Below the pieces are notes generated by a model. It was not told the DNA's origin, did not search any database, and saw nothing but the letters and a program-made list of their open reading frames with translations. Below, piece after piece: positions 1 through 10,530 of a stretch of DNA of 64,000 nt. The stretch is from Isotricha intestinalis (taxonomy: Eukaryota; Ciliophora; Litostomatea; Vestibuliferida; Isotrichidae), in contig JAJJLU010000347.1 in the NCBI GenBank assembly GCA_023807065.1, positions 1 through 64,000 of the forward strand, written 5' to 3'. Position numbers and translations under genes: made by a program. Numbering within the stretch: the first letter of the stretch is position 1; each line of letters begins with the position of its first letter.

Positions 1-180
1 AAAAGAGAAGAAGAAAAAAATAATTTTTTTTTAAATCACAATTCAATAAATAAATATCTAGAAAATAATGATAATTTCACTTTATTTCTTGATAACGACG
101 AAAACAATAATAATAATATTATCATTCCTCCAAAGTCAGATATAAATAATAATGAAAATTTTTGTCTTTTTGATAATTGA
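1..180 (+). CDS. C-terminal fragment of an Asn-rich protein (partial, 5' end outside window)
   Basis: Frame 1 runs in from the window edge and ends at TGA 178-180. It reads an acidic, Asn-rich tail with a homopolymeric Asn stretch. A TAA at 22-24 interrupts this frame between a Lys-rich and a Phe-rich stretch, so only 25-180 is continuously open. The TAA could be a real nonsense mutation (CAA to TAA), or the upstream part could be another frame. No domain is recognisable. It may be a real gene end or part of the relic DNA that follows. Confidence 0.35.
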   Translation, partial: KREEEKNNFFLNHNSINKYLENNDNFTLFLDNDENNNNNIIIPPKSDINNNENFCLFDN

Positions 181-1012
181 ATTCATTATTTTTCTAATGT
201 TTTCAGGGTGATTATAGTATTATTCCATCATTTAAAAATCAAGTTGGAAAAAAAATTCATCATTATTTTATTTTTTTTTTTTTTTATTTATTAGATTTTT
301 ACAAAAATTTTTATGGTCATTAATTTGAGAAATAAAATTATTATTAGTATGAAAATATTATATTAAATTTTTCAATGTTTATAAAAAAAAATTCCTAATT
401 AAAAAAAATCTTAATATTATTGTTATTGACTAACTCCTACAAATCAAGTTAATAAATAAATTAATCAAAAATAAGATTCAAACACTTAAAAAAAAGAAAA
501 AAATAATTTAGAAGAAAAAAAATGAATTAAAGATAAATTTAAAAGTAAAAATTTAGAAGAAATAAGAAAAATAGAATAATTATTCAATATATCTACCTAA
601 TAACTATGTTAATTATGAAGATTTAAAATATTGATGTAAAAGAAGAGTTATACTCAATTAATATTAGATGAAGAAGATTTAAATTAAAAAAATTATGACT
701 TATAAAAATAAAAACAAAATTTGTCAATCTAATCTTGAAATAGTTTTAGAATTGAATAAAGATTTAATTGAAAGTAGTAAAGATGAAAGAATAAAATAAA
801 TCTTAATAAAAAATTTGAATTTAAAGTAGATGTTTTTTTAAATTTCAAATATAATAAAAATATAAATATTAATTTTCGGGTTTAAAAGAAAAAAATAATG
901 CTTCAAGATTTTAAAAATAAAATTAAATAACTATTATAAGAGCATTTTTTATAGAAACATTAAATTATTAAAAATTTCAATCATTCTTAAAAAAATATAT
1001 ATTATTTAATTT
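181..1012. other. 832-bp spacer with possible decayed coiled-coil coding remnant
   Basis: There is no intact gene. Around 430-620 on the + strand one frame reads a Lys/Glu/Asn-rich coiled-coil-like peptide interrupted by several TAA codons at plausible Gln positions and one TGA. The frame then shifts, and further open pieces follow to about 850. This looks like a decayed gene, but A-rich DNA can mimic such a pattern, so it is held weakly. No RNA gene or repeat is seen. Confidence 0.3.
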
Positions 1013-1915
1013 TTATGGTTTTTTGGATGGCTTTAAATTTTGTTTTAAATTCTGTTTCAAAGCTGCACTTGAAGTTAAATCTTTATATTGTTGATTCATA
1101 TCTTCAATTTCAGAAACTAATCTTTCATTTTCTTTTTCAATTTCAAAAAGCTCCTTTTGTAATTCATCTTTTTCAGAATCTTGAATTTTTCTTTTTTTTC
1201 TATTTTCTCTTAATTGTCTTTTTCTAATATCAGAATTCATTTGTAAATCCATTATTTTTTTTTCTAAATTATTATATTTTTTTTCTAACTCTTCAAATTT
1301 TAATTTATTAATTTCAGCTCTTTCTTTAAAAACATTTCTTTGATTTTCAATTTCATTTTCAATATCATTTAATCTTTGTTCAGAACCAACTAAAGTAGCT
1401 TTATGATTATTATAAGTTTCAATTTTTTCATCAATTTGACTCATTATTTTTTTATTTAATTTTTCAGCATTTTCAATTTTTAAATCCATTTGATTTAATA
1501 ATTTCTGATTTTCTTCTTTCATTGATTGAATTTTTTCTTCATATTCTCTAATTGTATTTTCTGGATTATTATATTTCTCCTTTAAATTATTACAATAATT
1601 GGCCATTTGAGTTTGTTCATTTTGATATCTGTCTCTTAAAATTATTTGTTTTTTTATTTCTTGATCAAGAGAATAATTGCTCACCGATATTTTTCTTATT
1701 TTTTCATTTAATTCATCTATTTCTTTATCCATTTTTGAAAGTTGTTTTTCTTTCTTTTTGTTTACTTTTGTAAATAATTCTTCATCTGCTAAATATTCAT
1801 TTGTTTTTTTTATTAGCTGATCACGTGCTGTTTCTGGGTTTACTATTATTGAAAATTGAACTGGGTATTTTTGGGATTGAGGTCTTCTTTCTGTTATTGG
1901 AATAAATGATGACAT
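1013..1915 (-). CDS. Coiled-coil protein, 300 aa, function unknown
   Basis: An intact 300-residue frame starts at an ATG preceded by a run of A, the usual start context here, and stops at TAA. Residues 1-35 are non-helical and Pro-containing. From about residue 40 to 280 the protein is almost entirely charged heptad-like Glu/Lys/Asn/Gln sequence, a long parallel coiled coil with basic patches near 235-245. The C-terminus repeats KQNLKQNLK. Such proteins in ciliates are often axonemal or basal-body components, but nothing specific identifies this one. The apparent frames on the opposite strand are shadows. Confidence 0.8.
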   Translation of the reverse strand: MSSFIPITERRPQSQKYPVQFSIIVNPETARDQLIKKTNEYLADEELFTKVNKKKEKQLSKMDKEIDELNEKIRKISVSNYSLDQEIKKQIILRDRYQNEQTQMANYCNNLKEKYNNPENTIREYEEKIQSMKEENQKLLNQMDLKIENAEKLNKKIMSQIDEKIETYNNHKATLVGSEQRLNDIENEIENQRNVFKERAEINKLKFEELEKKYNNLEKKIMDLQMNSDIRKRQLRENRKKRKIQDSEKDELQKELFEIEKENERLVSEIEDMNQQYKDLTSSAALKQNLKQNLKPSKKP

Positions 1916-3090
1916 TTTTTTTTTATTTTATATTGTTTTAATATTTTGTTCTTTAGAAAAATATTATTTATAATGGAATATTTCAGTTTTAATGTCATGA
2001 TCTTCCTTTATATTTAATTTTTAGAATTTTTTTCATTAATATAATTTTTATATATTCTTGATATATTAATATATAAAAGAAGGATTTAGAGAAACGAGTT
2101 AAATATAAATTCCTTCAAATCAAAAGAAAAACCAAAGAATTAATTTATTAATGTGCAACTTGACATAATAATATTTACCAATTATTTAAATATTTTTAAG
2201 AATTAATAATTAAGACATTTAAAATTTTAACAGAAAAAGTTGAAAATCGAAATAATGAATATTTTTTTAATTAAAATTCTAATTTAAACCTTTAATTATT
2301 TAATGAAGAGTTCTCAAAAACCACTTCCAATTTCATTTCAAACTTTAAATTTACTTTTATTAATTAAATTGTATTTTTTAATCTTATGTGTATTTTTATT
2401 TCGATGTTTTCATTTATGTTTTTTGATAAAAAATAAAACAAATATCTACTTTTTTATTGTTTCTTTTAAACTATAATAAAAGAAAAAATAAAACGTAAAA
2501 AAGGGTCTTTGTTTCAAATTATGAATTTTTAAATATTGATTTAATAAAAAGATTAAAGAATTATAATTAAGAGAAATATAAATTTATATGAAAAATATAT
2601 TAATTCGTGAGGAAGGAATTCTTTATTTATATTTATAAAAACTAACAATTTATTTTTATTTTGAATTAAATAATAATTGTATTTATTTCATTTTCCAATT
2701 CAGATATAGATAATTCAAATTGGGAAAACATAAATAACAATAATAGATTTGATGACACTCACAGAGTCCCAAAAAGCTTATTATAGATATAGAATTGAAT
2801 TAAAAGGCTTTTTTATTATTTGTAATTATTTTTCTTTTAAAAGCTCAAATAAAAAGTAGATACTTCTTCTACCAATATAATTTTTATCAAATTATTTAGT
2901 ATAAACATTTCAATTTTTAATATTCTTTGAATTTTCATAAAAAAATTTTCTATCAAAAAAGTGATTCTAATATTTTATAAGTAATTACTTTAATTTGATT
3001 ACAATTTTATTTAAAAAGAAAAATTAGAGAAAGAAAGTATAGAACTTGCAGTTAATTTTATATAAAAAAATAAACAAGAATAAAGGACAT
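1916..3090. other. Long A+T-rich spacer, no recognisable gene
   Basis: About 1.2 kb between the coiled-coil gene and the kinase relic. All frames are closed by frequent stops. The part nearest 3090 may contain the lost N-lobe of the relic kinase, but no glycine loop or catalytic lysine could be read. No tRNA-like or repeat structure was noticed. Confidence 0.5.
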
Positions 3091-3094
3091 AATG

Positions 3095-4735
3095 TAGTTC
3101 TTTTCATATTAATATATGTATTATGAAATAAAAAGAAAAATGAAAAATTATATGAAGAATACAATTTAAAAATAATAGAAATAATTTATTTAGATGATTT
3201 TTTGTATTTATTGATGGATTTATATTATATAAATTTAAAAGAATATTTGGAAATAAGAGAAAAACTTCTTTCAATTAATGAAATAAAAGAATTATTAATA
3301 AAAATAAATAAAACTTTAAAGGAATTGAAGAATAAAAATATTAATATTGAAAATATTAATTTTTCGAATTTTTCAGATAAAATAAATAAAATATCAATTA
3401 AAATAAATAATTATAATTTATAAAGATATCTTAATATAAAAGATTAAATAAATTTAAAATATAATAAAAAATATTTAACAGTTCCTCCTGAAATACTAAA
3501 AGAAGGCTTATTTAATGATAAAAATAATATTTGGAGTTTAGAAATAATTATTTGTTATATATTATTTAAAAAATACCCTTATGAAGGGGAAAATGAAATT
3601 AAATTATATCAAAATATAATTTAAAAAAAAGAAAACATTAAATTAGGTGAAGATAAAGAATTAAATGATTTATTAAAAAGAATGTTAAAAATTTACATTA
3701 ACGAAAGAATAAATTGAAAATTTCCTAAATTTAATTTAATATATAATACTCATTTAAGAGAAGTAAATTATTATTGTATTAGCTGCAAAGAAAAAATTTG
3801 TGAATTATGTTTGATGAAACATTCACATCAAATCATTCCTTTTTCTTTAATTGGATTAAATCATTAAAAATTTAATAATTCATTCATCAAATTGATAATA
3901 ATATAAATAAATTAAAGAAGAAAATAAAAAATTTAAAAATATATAAATAAAATGAATAAAGATAATGAGTATATGATTTATGAAAATGATAATAAAAATA
4001 ATTTTAAAGAATATTATAGAAAATTTTATTATTTGTGAATATGATATAAAGAAAGAAATATTAAATAAATTTATTCAAATTATCAATTGTTTAGATAAAA
4101 GAAAGAAAAAAATGATTTAAGAAAGATTTAAATAACAGATTTAAAAATAGAAATAAATGAGAAAAAATAAGAAAAAATTGTCAAAAATATTTAAAAAAAA
4201 TAAAATTGATTTTTGTTTTCAATATAAAAATAAAGGGAAATATGAAATTAAAATAATTTATAAACAACATTTAAAAAATATGAATTCAATGTTTTTAGAA
4301 TGTCCTTCTTTAACTTATTTAAATTTATCTAATTTTAACACAATTAATGTTAATAGTATGAATTGTATATTTAACCAATGTCACTCTTTAATTTCTTTAA
4401 ATTTATCTATTTTTAATACAAAAAATGTTATTAACATGGAAAATATATTCAATAATTGTTCTTCTTTAGTTTCTTTAAATTTATCTAATTTTAATACAAT
4501 TAATGTTAATAATATGAGATATAATTTTTCTGAATGTTTTTCTTTAATTTTTTTAAATTTTCTAATTTTAATACTAATAATGATATAGATATGGATTTTA
4601 TCTTTTTATAAAGCCAACATTTCTCGTATTATTTATGAAGATAATAAGAATATAAAAAATGAAATATTAAATCAAAATGATTCAAAAAATAATTAATTTA
4701 ATGGATATAAATTAATATCAATCTAAATATTTTCT
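3095..4735 (+). pseudogene. Decayed protein kinase / B-box-like / BspA-type (DUF285) leucine-rich repeat gene
   Basis: Reading successive frames gives the order of a known protist architecture. From about 3130 to 3420 there is kinase hinge and alphaE sequence (an LYLLMDLYYINLKEYL-like stretch) with no recognisable HRD motif. At 3475-3710 comes a C-lobe with PPEIL, WSLEIIICYILFKKYPYEG and an RIN-stop-KF motif XI. At 3770-3860 a Cys/His B-box-like motif has CISCKEKICELC. At 4157-4588 an intact 143-codon stretch carries three or four copies of the NLSNFNT repeat typical of BspA/DUF285 proteins. A frameshift in a T run near 4560 moves the last repeat into another frame, to about 4695. Interruptions include TAA at likely Gln codons and TGA at a likely Trp. 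The catalytic HRD appears lost, so this was probably a pseudokinase or is a dead gene. Confidence 0.75.
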
Positions 4736-5178
4736 AAAAACCATTAAAATATATTTATCTTTTTTTCATATGTCAAAGTCAATTTTAATTGGTTGAATAT
4801 TTTTGAAAAAATATAAAAATGAATAGATTTTTTATTTTCTTCCTTTTCAAAAACTTTGTTTATAATATATAATAAAGAGGAAGAACTTCTTATTATATAA
4901 ATGAAAAGAAAAAAACAAGGAGTAAATAATTAAGAAATTAATGAATGAATATTATAAAATTTTTAACATAAAATAACTTCAATTTTATTAAATGTATTTT
5001 TAATAGATATTATAAAATTTAATTTATTTCACAAATTGATAAGAATTAAATTTAAAAACTAAATAATATAATAAATAACCCTATTTTGAAAAATTATACA
5101 TTTAAATAAAGAATACATCTTTTATTCCTGAAATATACACTAAAAATAATGTTTTAAATCATATATTTTTATGATTTT
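4736..5178. other. Spacer, nothing recognised
   Basis: About 440 bp of A+T-rich sequence between the BspA-repeat relic and the convergent WD40 gene. It holds only short, stop-rich frames and no repeat or RNA signal. Confidence 0.5.
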
Positions 5179-6087
5179 TTATTTCCAAAATTTAATCAAA
5201 TTATCTTCACTTCCACTAACAACAATTCCATTATCAAATTGAACAATGGAAAAAATTTTATCATTATGAGCCTTTTTTTCTTCTGAAATAATATTAATCA
5301 AATCAGCATCAAATTTAAATATTTGAATACTAGGTATTCCATCTCCATTTATTAAACCAGAAATGAAATTTCCATTTTTGTTTTTGATTATAGAATAAAC
5401 TCTACTTGGTCCTCTTATTGTTAACATTAATTGACGAGTTTTTATATTTATAATATAAAATCCTTCAAAATTACTTCCTCCAATCATTAATAAGTTTTCA
5501 TTTATTAAAATCATATTTTGAGAAGACCAATTTGTTGATATATTTTCTATAACTTTTATTTCTGTTAAATTTCTTAAATCCCAAAATTTAATCTTCCTTT
5601 CTGAAACTGAAGAAGTAATAAATTCATATTTTTGTATTTGTATTATATTACAATATGAATGTATTTGTTGAAAACGAATTGTATTTGTACAATAATATTT
5701 ATTTGTAATTGAATCTAATTCCCATGTTTTAAAAAATTGATCTTCAGAAATTGAAATTAATAAATTTTCAAATGGATTAATTACTTTATCAATATAACTA
5801 TCATGTTCTTCTAAACTTTGGATAATTTTATATTTTTCATTTTCTAATTCAATTATTTTTATTGTTGAATCCCATGAACAAGTTACAATATTTGAATTTG
5901 ATAATTGAATGATATGACTTATTTCTTTTTTATGAATTTGAAAACATATTTCTAAGGAAAAATCTTCTCTAGGATTATAAATATTTAAGAAACCTGATTC
6001 TAAGCAAACTGCTAATCTTCCATCTTTTAAAATATATAAATAATTAATAGTACCCAGATTTGGGTGAATTATTTTAAAACACTTCAT
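5179..6087 (-). CDS. WD40-repeat beta-propeller protein, 302 aa
   Basis: The frame is intact, with ATG in the context ATATCAAATG and stop TAA. WD40 blades are recognisable by their ends: TCSWDSTIKIIEL near residue 75, SEDQFFKTWEL near 120, RKIKFWDL near 165, and a last blade SGSEDNLIKFWK that ends exactly at the C-terminus. With weaker blades in between this makes a single propeller of about six or seven blades and nothing else. WD40 propellers are protein-interaction scaffolds; the partner cannot be told from sequence. The end on the closing strand of a blade suggests a complete gene. Confidence 0.85.
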   Translation of the reverse strand: MKCFKIIHPNLGTINYLYILKDGRLAVCLESGFLNIYNPREDFSLEICFQIHKKEISHIIQLSNSNIVTCSWDSTIKIIELENEKYKIIQSLEEHDSYIDKVINPFENLLISISEDQFFKTWELDSITNKYYCTNTIRFQQIHSYCNIIQIQKYEFITSSVSERKIKFWDLRNLTEIKVIENISTNWSSQNMILINENLLMIGGSNFEGFYIINIKTRQLMLTIRGPSRVYSIIKNKNGNFISGLINGDGIPSIQIFKFDADLINIISEEKKAHNDKIFSIVQFDNGIVVSGSEDNLIKFWK

Positions 6088-6530
6088 TTGATATAATTAG
6101 TATATTTTAAATAGTAAATTTATTTTAATTTATGTAAAAATTAATATATTAATTTATTTGTTTCAATAAATTATAAATATTAAATTAAATTCATCAATGA
6201 TTTTATTAATTACTGTTATATTTTGTTTTTTGTATATTAATTTATATATTATCACAAAGTATTTCTTTTAATTTATATTGTATAAATTCTTAACTTTAGA
6301 TTATCATTATATATAGAATTTAGAGATGATAAAAAAATGTGTTTTCATTTTGAAAAGTTTCCTAATTATTTAATGTAAATAAAAAAGTTCTTTCAACTAT
6401 CAATCTAAATTATTCAAAAGGTTTAAAACCTATTTGACTGTTATGATTTTTAATGAATTTCAAAAGAAAATGTTATATTTTGTAAAATAAAAAAATATAT
6501 AATGAATTAAATTGATTTATTAAATAATAA
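6088..6530. other. Spacer upstream of the WD40 gene
   Basis: A+T-rich, stop-rich in all frames. It is presumably the promoter side of the minus-strand WD40 gene. No defined motif could be read. Confidence 0.4.
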
Positions 6531-6539
6531 CTATTATTA

Positions 6540-7000
6540 TAATTAGTAATAAATGATTTCCAAGGATTTCTTTTATTAATTGAATTATAATGAATTGAAG
6601 CTTTGACTACTCCATAAAAATAAATATAATTTGTTTATATTATTTGCTTTTACAAAAGTATATCCTTTTTTTTGATTTATATTTAAATTAACTTTCTCAA
6701 TTCCAAATATTATAATTGTTGGATCATGATTGAAAGAATATTTTAATTTATTAAATGTTTCATTTGAAATATTTTCTTTATTAAAATATAGTTCATAAGT
6801 AGTATTACTATAATAAATAATTTATTTCTAAATTAATACAATTATTATTTGAATCAACTGAAATCAATTTTCCTTGAATTTCTAATATTTCAGGATTTTT
6901 CTCAATATATTGATATTGAATTAACATAGAATTGGACTTTAGATTATTTGACTTTTAATATTTACATTGTTTTATTTTTATTTTTTTAATTTTTACTGCA
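6540..7000 (-). pseudogene. Relic of an extracellular or beta-rich protein gene
   Basis: On the minus strand a coherent peptide can be followed in pieces: a stretch containing EIQGKLISVDSNNNCINLEI, then an interruption and frame change, then YELYFNKENISNETF, a region with DPTIIIFGIEKVNLN, and GYTFVKANNINKLYLFLWSS. The frame is broken by stops and at least one indel. The Asn/Ser-rich beta-strand character resembles the outer domain of a surface or secreted protein. It lies just downstream of the membrane RING gene on the same strand and could be a dead neighbour. The family was not identified. Confidence 0.5.
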
Positions 7001-7292
7001 TTAAAATCTCTAATAACAGAAGAATATTATCTATAAATATAATTGTAATTCATATAATATTATTATTTTTAAGATATTTCATCAGTTCTTATGTTATAAT
7101 TTATATATTCTTCCTTTTCTAAATACAAATAATAAATCAATTGAACTGTTTTTATTTTCATAAATTTTTTATTATAATAAAAATTATAATTAATTATTAA
7201 ATATCTTATAATTTTAATCATATTTTGATATAATAATAATAATAAAATATATTTTAGTTAAATAATAATTATCTTTGAATAATATTAATTAA
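7001..7292. other. Short spacer downstream of the RING gene
   Basis: A+T-rich, no open frame of note. It may contain part of the 3' region of the RING gene and the start of the relic that follows it on the minus strand. Confidence 0.35.
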
Positions 7293-7985
7293 TTAATTAT
7301 TTGGATAGGATGTATTTATTGAAAGAGAATTATAATCATTATTTTGTATGTGATTTATATTTTCATATGATTCATTAACTTTTATCAAACTAAATTCCTC
7401 TGATTCTGTTATTTTAAAATCAATATTTTTTCCTGTTAAAACATTTAAATAATTGAATTTGCATAATGGACAAAGGGTATCTTTTGAATTTATTATATAT
7501 TGATATAGACAAAAAAAATGAAAATAGTGTTTACAAGGAGTAATACAAATTTCATTTTTTTCATCATATTTTCCTAAACATATTGAACAAATTTCATTCT
7601 GATTAAATTTTTCTTGAGAAAATTTTATTTTTTTAATTTCATTTTTAATAATGTATTTTATTTTATTTTCAAGCAGAGTTTTTTGTTTTAATTCAATATT
7701 ATTATTAATATTATTTGTAATGTGGTATATTATTCTTATTTGATTTTCTCTAACTTTTTTTCTTATTATAAATATAATAAAATATACACAAGCAATTAAA
7801 AGTATAATTGAATTTATAATAAAAATAGCAAATAAAAATGTTTTATGGACACAATAAAAATTTTCTGGGTTTTTTTTACAAAATTCATGATAATTCATTC
7901 TTTGTTTTCCTTTCAAAGTTTTTAAAGAAATGAATTGTATATTATTTATGATAATAAAAACAATAATAACCATATTTTTCAACAT
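7293..7985 (-). CDS. Membrane-anchored RING-H2 finger protein (likely E3 ubiquitin ligase), 230 aa
   Basis: Residues 1-22 form a hydrophobic signal peptide. Residues 23-48 are a short lumenal stretch with two Cys (36 and 45). Residues about 50-74 are a strong transmembrane helix followed by a basic stop-transfer RKK. Residues 133-176 contain a complete RING-H2: CSIC, then C-K-H with a second His three residues on, then Cys, then CPLC (C3H2C3 order). The tail is Asn/Ser-rich. RING-H2 fingers recruit E2 enzymes to ubiquitinate substrates; the topology puts the finger in the cytosol, as in PA-TM-RING-like ligases but without a protease-associated domain. Substrate unknown. The gene is intact, stop TAA. 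Confidence 0.85.
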   Translation of the reverse strand: MLKNMVIIVFIIINNIQFISLKTLKGKQRMNYHEFCKKNPENFYCVHKTFLFAIFIINSIILLIACVYFIIFIIRKKVRENQIRIIYHITNNINNNIELKQKTLLENKIKYIIKNEIKKIKFSQEKFNQNEICSICLGKYDEKNEICITPCKHYFHFFCLYQYIINSKDTLCPLCKFNYLNVLTGKNIDFKITESEEFSLIKVNESYENINHIQNNDYNSLSINTSYPNN

Positions 7986-8530
7986 TAATAAGATTTATTT
8001 TAAAAAAATATTTTAAAAGTATTTTTAATAATAAATGAAAAAATGATATTTTTTGAAGAAAAAATAATTATTTAATTAGTTTTCTGAATTAGGATTTAAT
8101 ATTTAATAAAAAGTATTAATTTATATTCAATTGTAAATTTAACTATTAAAGAAAAAAATAAATATTTAATTTTTATTTTCTATTAACATCTATATCAATT
8201 GATAATTCTTTTTTACATATTATTTTTTTGCTTCTTAGAATAAATAAAACAATAATAACTAATAATAAAATAATTTATAGTTATTTTATTAAAAATTATG
8301 CATTTAAAAAATATTTTTTTATTTTAATTTGAGTTGGCAAAATTTAAATTACATAATATTTTTTTAACATTTGCTTTTTAATTTATTAGAGATTGACAAT
8401 ATTATATTATGAAAATATGGAAAAAATAATAAATAATCTTTTATCCCTTTAATTTATAAAATGAAAGAAGATAACACAAAAAACCCTTTTTCTCAGAATA
8501 TATATATAATAAAGTTAAAAAAACCAAAAA
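7986..8530. other. Spacer with a minus-strand membrane-protein tail relic (8173-8280)
   Basis: On the minus strand 8280-8173 reads a hydrophobic helix (ILLLVIIVLFIL), a basic RSKK stop-transfer motif and a short acidic tail to a TAA. This is the typical C-terminus of a single-pass type I protein, but the frame is closed by stops just upstream. It is probably what remains of a receptor-like gene. The rest of the spacer is uninformative. Confidence 0.4.
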
Positions 8531-8534
8531 AAAA

Positions 8535-8690
8535 ATTCAACAAGACAATAGGAATAGATTTTGGGAACCATTTACACATCTATAGGAATATACAACAAAA
8601 TTCAAATTGGAAATAACTCAAAGGAATGGGAATAAATTTAACTCACTCTATAGTAAGTAGCAAAAGAGAAAATACTAATAATATATCAAA
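8535..8690 (+). pseudogene. Hsp70 N-terminal ATPase-domain relic
   Basis: The + strand reads KTIGIDFG, matching the phosphate-1 motif of Hsp70 (IGIDLGTT). After a one-base shift it continues TIYTSIGIYNKIQIGNNSK, corresponding to the YSCVGV...VEIIAND stretch. After another shift it reads GMGINLTHSIVS, corresponding to GNRTTPSYVAF. Order and spacing fit the first 40 or so residues of Hsp70. Nothing convincing of the remaining 600 residues follows. It is therefore a truncated, twice frameshifted remnant, not an expressed chaperone. Confidence 0.55.
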
Positions 8691-8940
8691 TCAAAATATA
8701 TAATATAAAAAGAATAATAATCCTAAATTTAATTATAAAAAATTCAAGAAGAGATGAATCAATATCTATTTAATGTAGAAAAAAATAATAATTCAGCTCT
8801 TGCATTAATAGTAATAAATTATTGAGATAAAAAAAAAAAATATTATAATAAATTATAATAGATATCATATAATTTGACTGAAAATTAAATTATACCTTAA
8901 TAAATATTTATTAATATTTAACTCGATTTATAATAAATTA
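8691..8940. other. Leader region of the downstream orphan gene
   Basis: A+T-rich sequence with no clear continuation of the Hsp70 relic. The ATG at 8941 follows AAATTA. No other motif was seen. Confidence 0.35.
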
Positions 8941-9903
8941 ATGGATAAATACACAAATAAAAATATAATTAAAACTTTGAAAGGTCCTAAAATATTATCA
9001 GAAAGTTTTCTAAATAAGATATTTGAAATAACTGATAAATATAAATTATATAATACAATAAAGATAATTCAACTTTATAATCAAAGTATAAAAGAAGAAT
9101 ATAAAGATTTTAAGCAAAAATTATCTTCAATTGAAAGTATTAATGTAAACAAAAGCAAGAAATTATATAAAAGATATGCAAAAAAAGAACTTTTGGAAGT
9201 TGGAATTTTTTTTTTATCAAAGAATAAAAATAAACAACAAAAAATCGAAATTTCAAAAATTATATTAAAAGAAATATCAAATGAAATTAAATTAGAAAGA
9301 AAAATAATGAAAAATAATTATAAAATTTGTCCATTTTGTTCAAAAAGTTTAATTTATACAAATAGACATTTTTTTGGTGTTAGAAAAAGTTCTAAAGGAT
9401 GTGATGATTTTTATGAGAATTTACTTTCATTAAATAGTATAAATGAACAATTATATTTATACTTTCAAACTTTTAAATATTTATATGATACTTTAGAAAA
9501 TTTAGAATACTCACAATTCCAGAAAATTATTAAAAAAAATATAAAAAATAATACTATTGAATATAAACTTTTAGAAATTAGAAGTATTGCAATTAAATTT
9601 AGTAAACAACTTCATAAATTATTTGATTCTTTTAAAGTTTTATGTAATAGAAATAAAAAAAAAAAAAATTGTAAAATTGATATGTTTAATGGAAAAGAAG
9701 ATAATATTAAAATAAAAATAAATGAAAATAATATATTAGGAAATGAATATATTAGTGAAAACTTTGAAAAACAAAATAAAATGTTCTTTAGTAATTTCCA
9801 AATGAATCAAAAAGATAGTGAAAAATTGAATGATATTATAATAAAAAATAACAATGATTCATTAAAATCAAATTTCATTATAAATCAAATTCAATCTGAA
9901 TAG
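8941..9903 (+). CDS. Hypothetical Lys/Asn-rich protein with one CxxC, 320 aa
   Basis: Intact frame ending at TAG. The protein is helical and very basic, with no signal peptide or membrane span. Near residue 130 it carries CPFCSKSL followed by a His (TNRHFF) and a later CDDF; this could be half of a zinc site, but a second CxxC is missing. Residues 150-240 (Leu/Tyr-rich helices) are the most protein-like segment, and the last 80 residues are low-complexity Asn/Lys. I do not recognise the family. Confidence 0.65.
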   Translation: MDKYTNKNIIKTLKGPKILSESFLNKIFEITDKYKLYNTIKIIQLYNQSIKEEYKDFKQKLSSIESINVNKSKKLYKRYAKKELLEVGIFFLSKNKNKQQKIEISKIILKEISNEIKLERKIMKNNYKICPFCSKSLIYTNRHFFGVRKSSKGCDDFYENLLSLNSINEQLYLYFQTFKYLYDTLENLEYSQFQKIIKKNIKNNTIEYKLLEIRSIAIKFSKQLHKLFDSFKVLCNRNKKKKNCKIDMFNGKEDNIKIKINENNILGNEYISENFEKQNKMFFSNFQMNQKDSEKLNDIIIKNNNDSLKSNFIINQIQSE

Positions 9904-10530
9904 TTTTTAAAAAAAAAATATTATTATAATAAAATTTTATTCTAATTCATATTATAATTATATATTTAAACTCAAGTTTTTAATTTTTTTTTATCTTTTC
10001 TGCTTATTAGTGGGTTTTATTTTTTTTAATGTTTGAAAAATAAATGTTAATGAAAAAAATGTTAAATAATTGAAATAAATAATTGATTAGTGACTTATTC
10101 CATTAAAGTATAAATATGATTTTTATTATTACATCAAATTGAAAATGATAAATAAATAAAAAAGGAAAAGTTTAATACTTTCAAAGATTTTGATTTTTTT
10201 TGACATCAATATTCATACATATTTTGAAGAAATATTCTAAAATTTCTGATTATTATTAATCATTTATATATATTTGTTATTTGAATTGATATATTAAAGG
10301 ACAATTGTTTTGATTACATCTAATTGAAGAATTTTAATGTTTTTTTCTAAAGTATAATTGAAGAATTTTTATATTTTTTATTTTCATTTAGGATTATTTC
10401 ATATAATCACAAAATAATTATATATGCTAAAAAATAACATAATTACACTCTCACTTCTTTTTTAATTATTTTTAAAAATATTAATTAAACTTTTTTTATT
10501 TAATATATTCTTAATTCATTTATAAAAAAA
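9904..10530. other. Spacer, nothing recognised
   Basis: About 630 bp, A+T-rich, with poly-T and poly-A tracts. The final bases before 10531 are a run of A, matching the usual start context. Confidence 0.5.
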
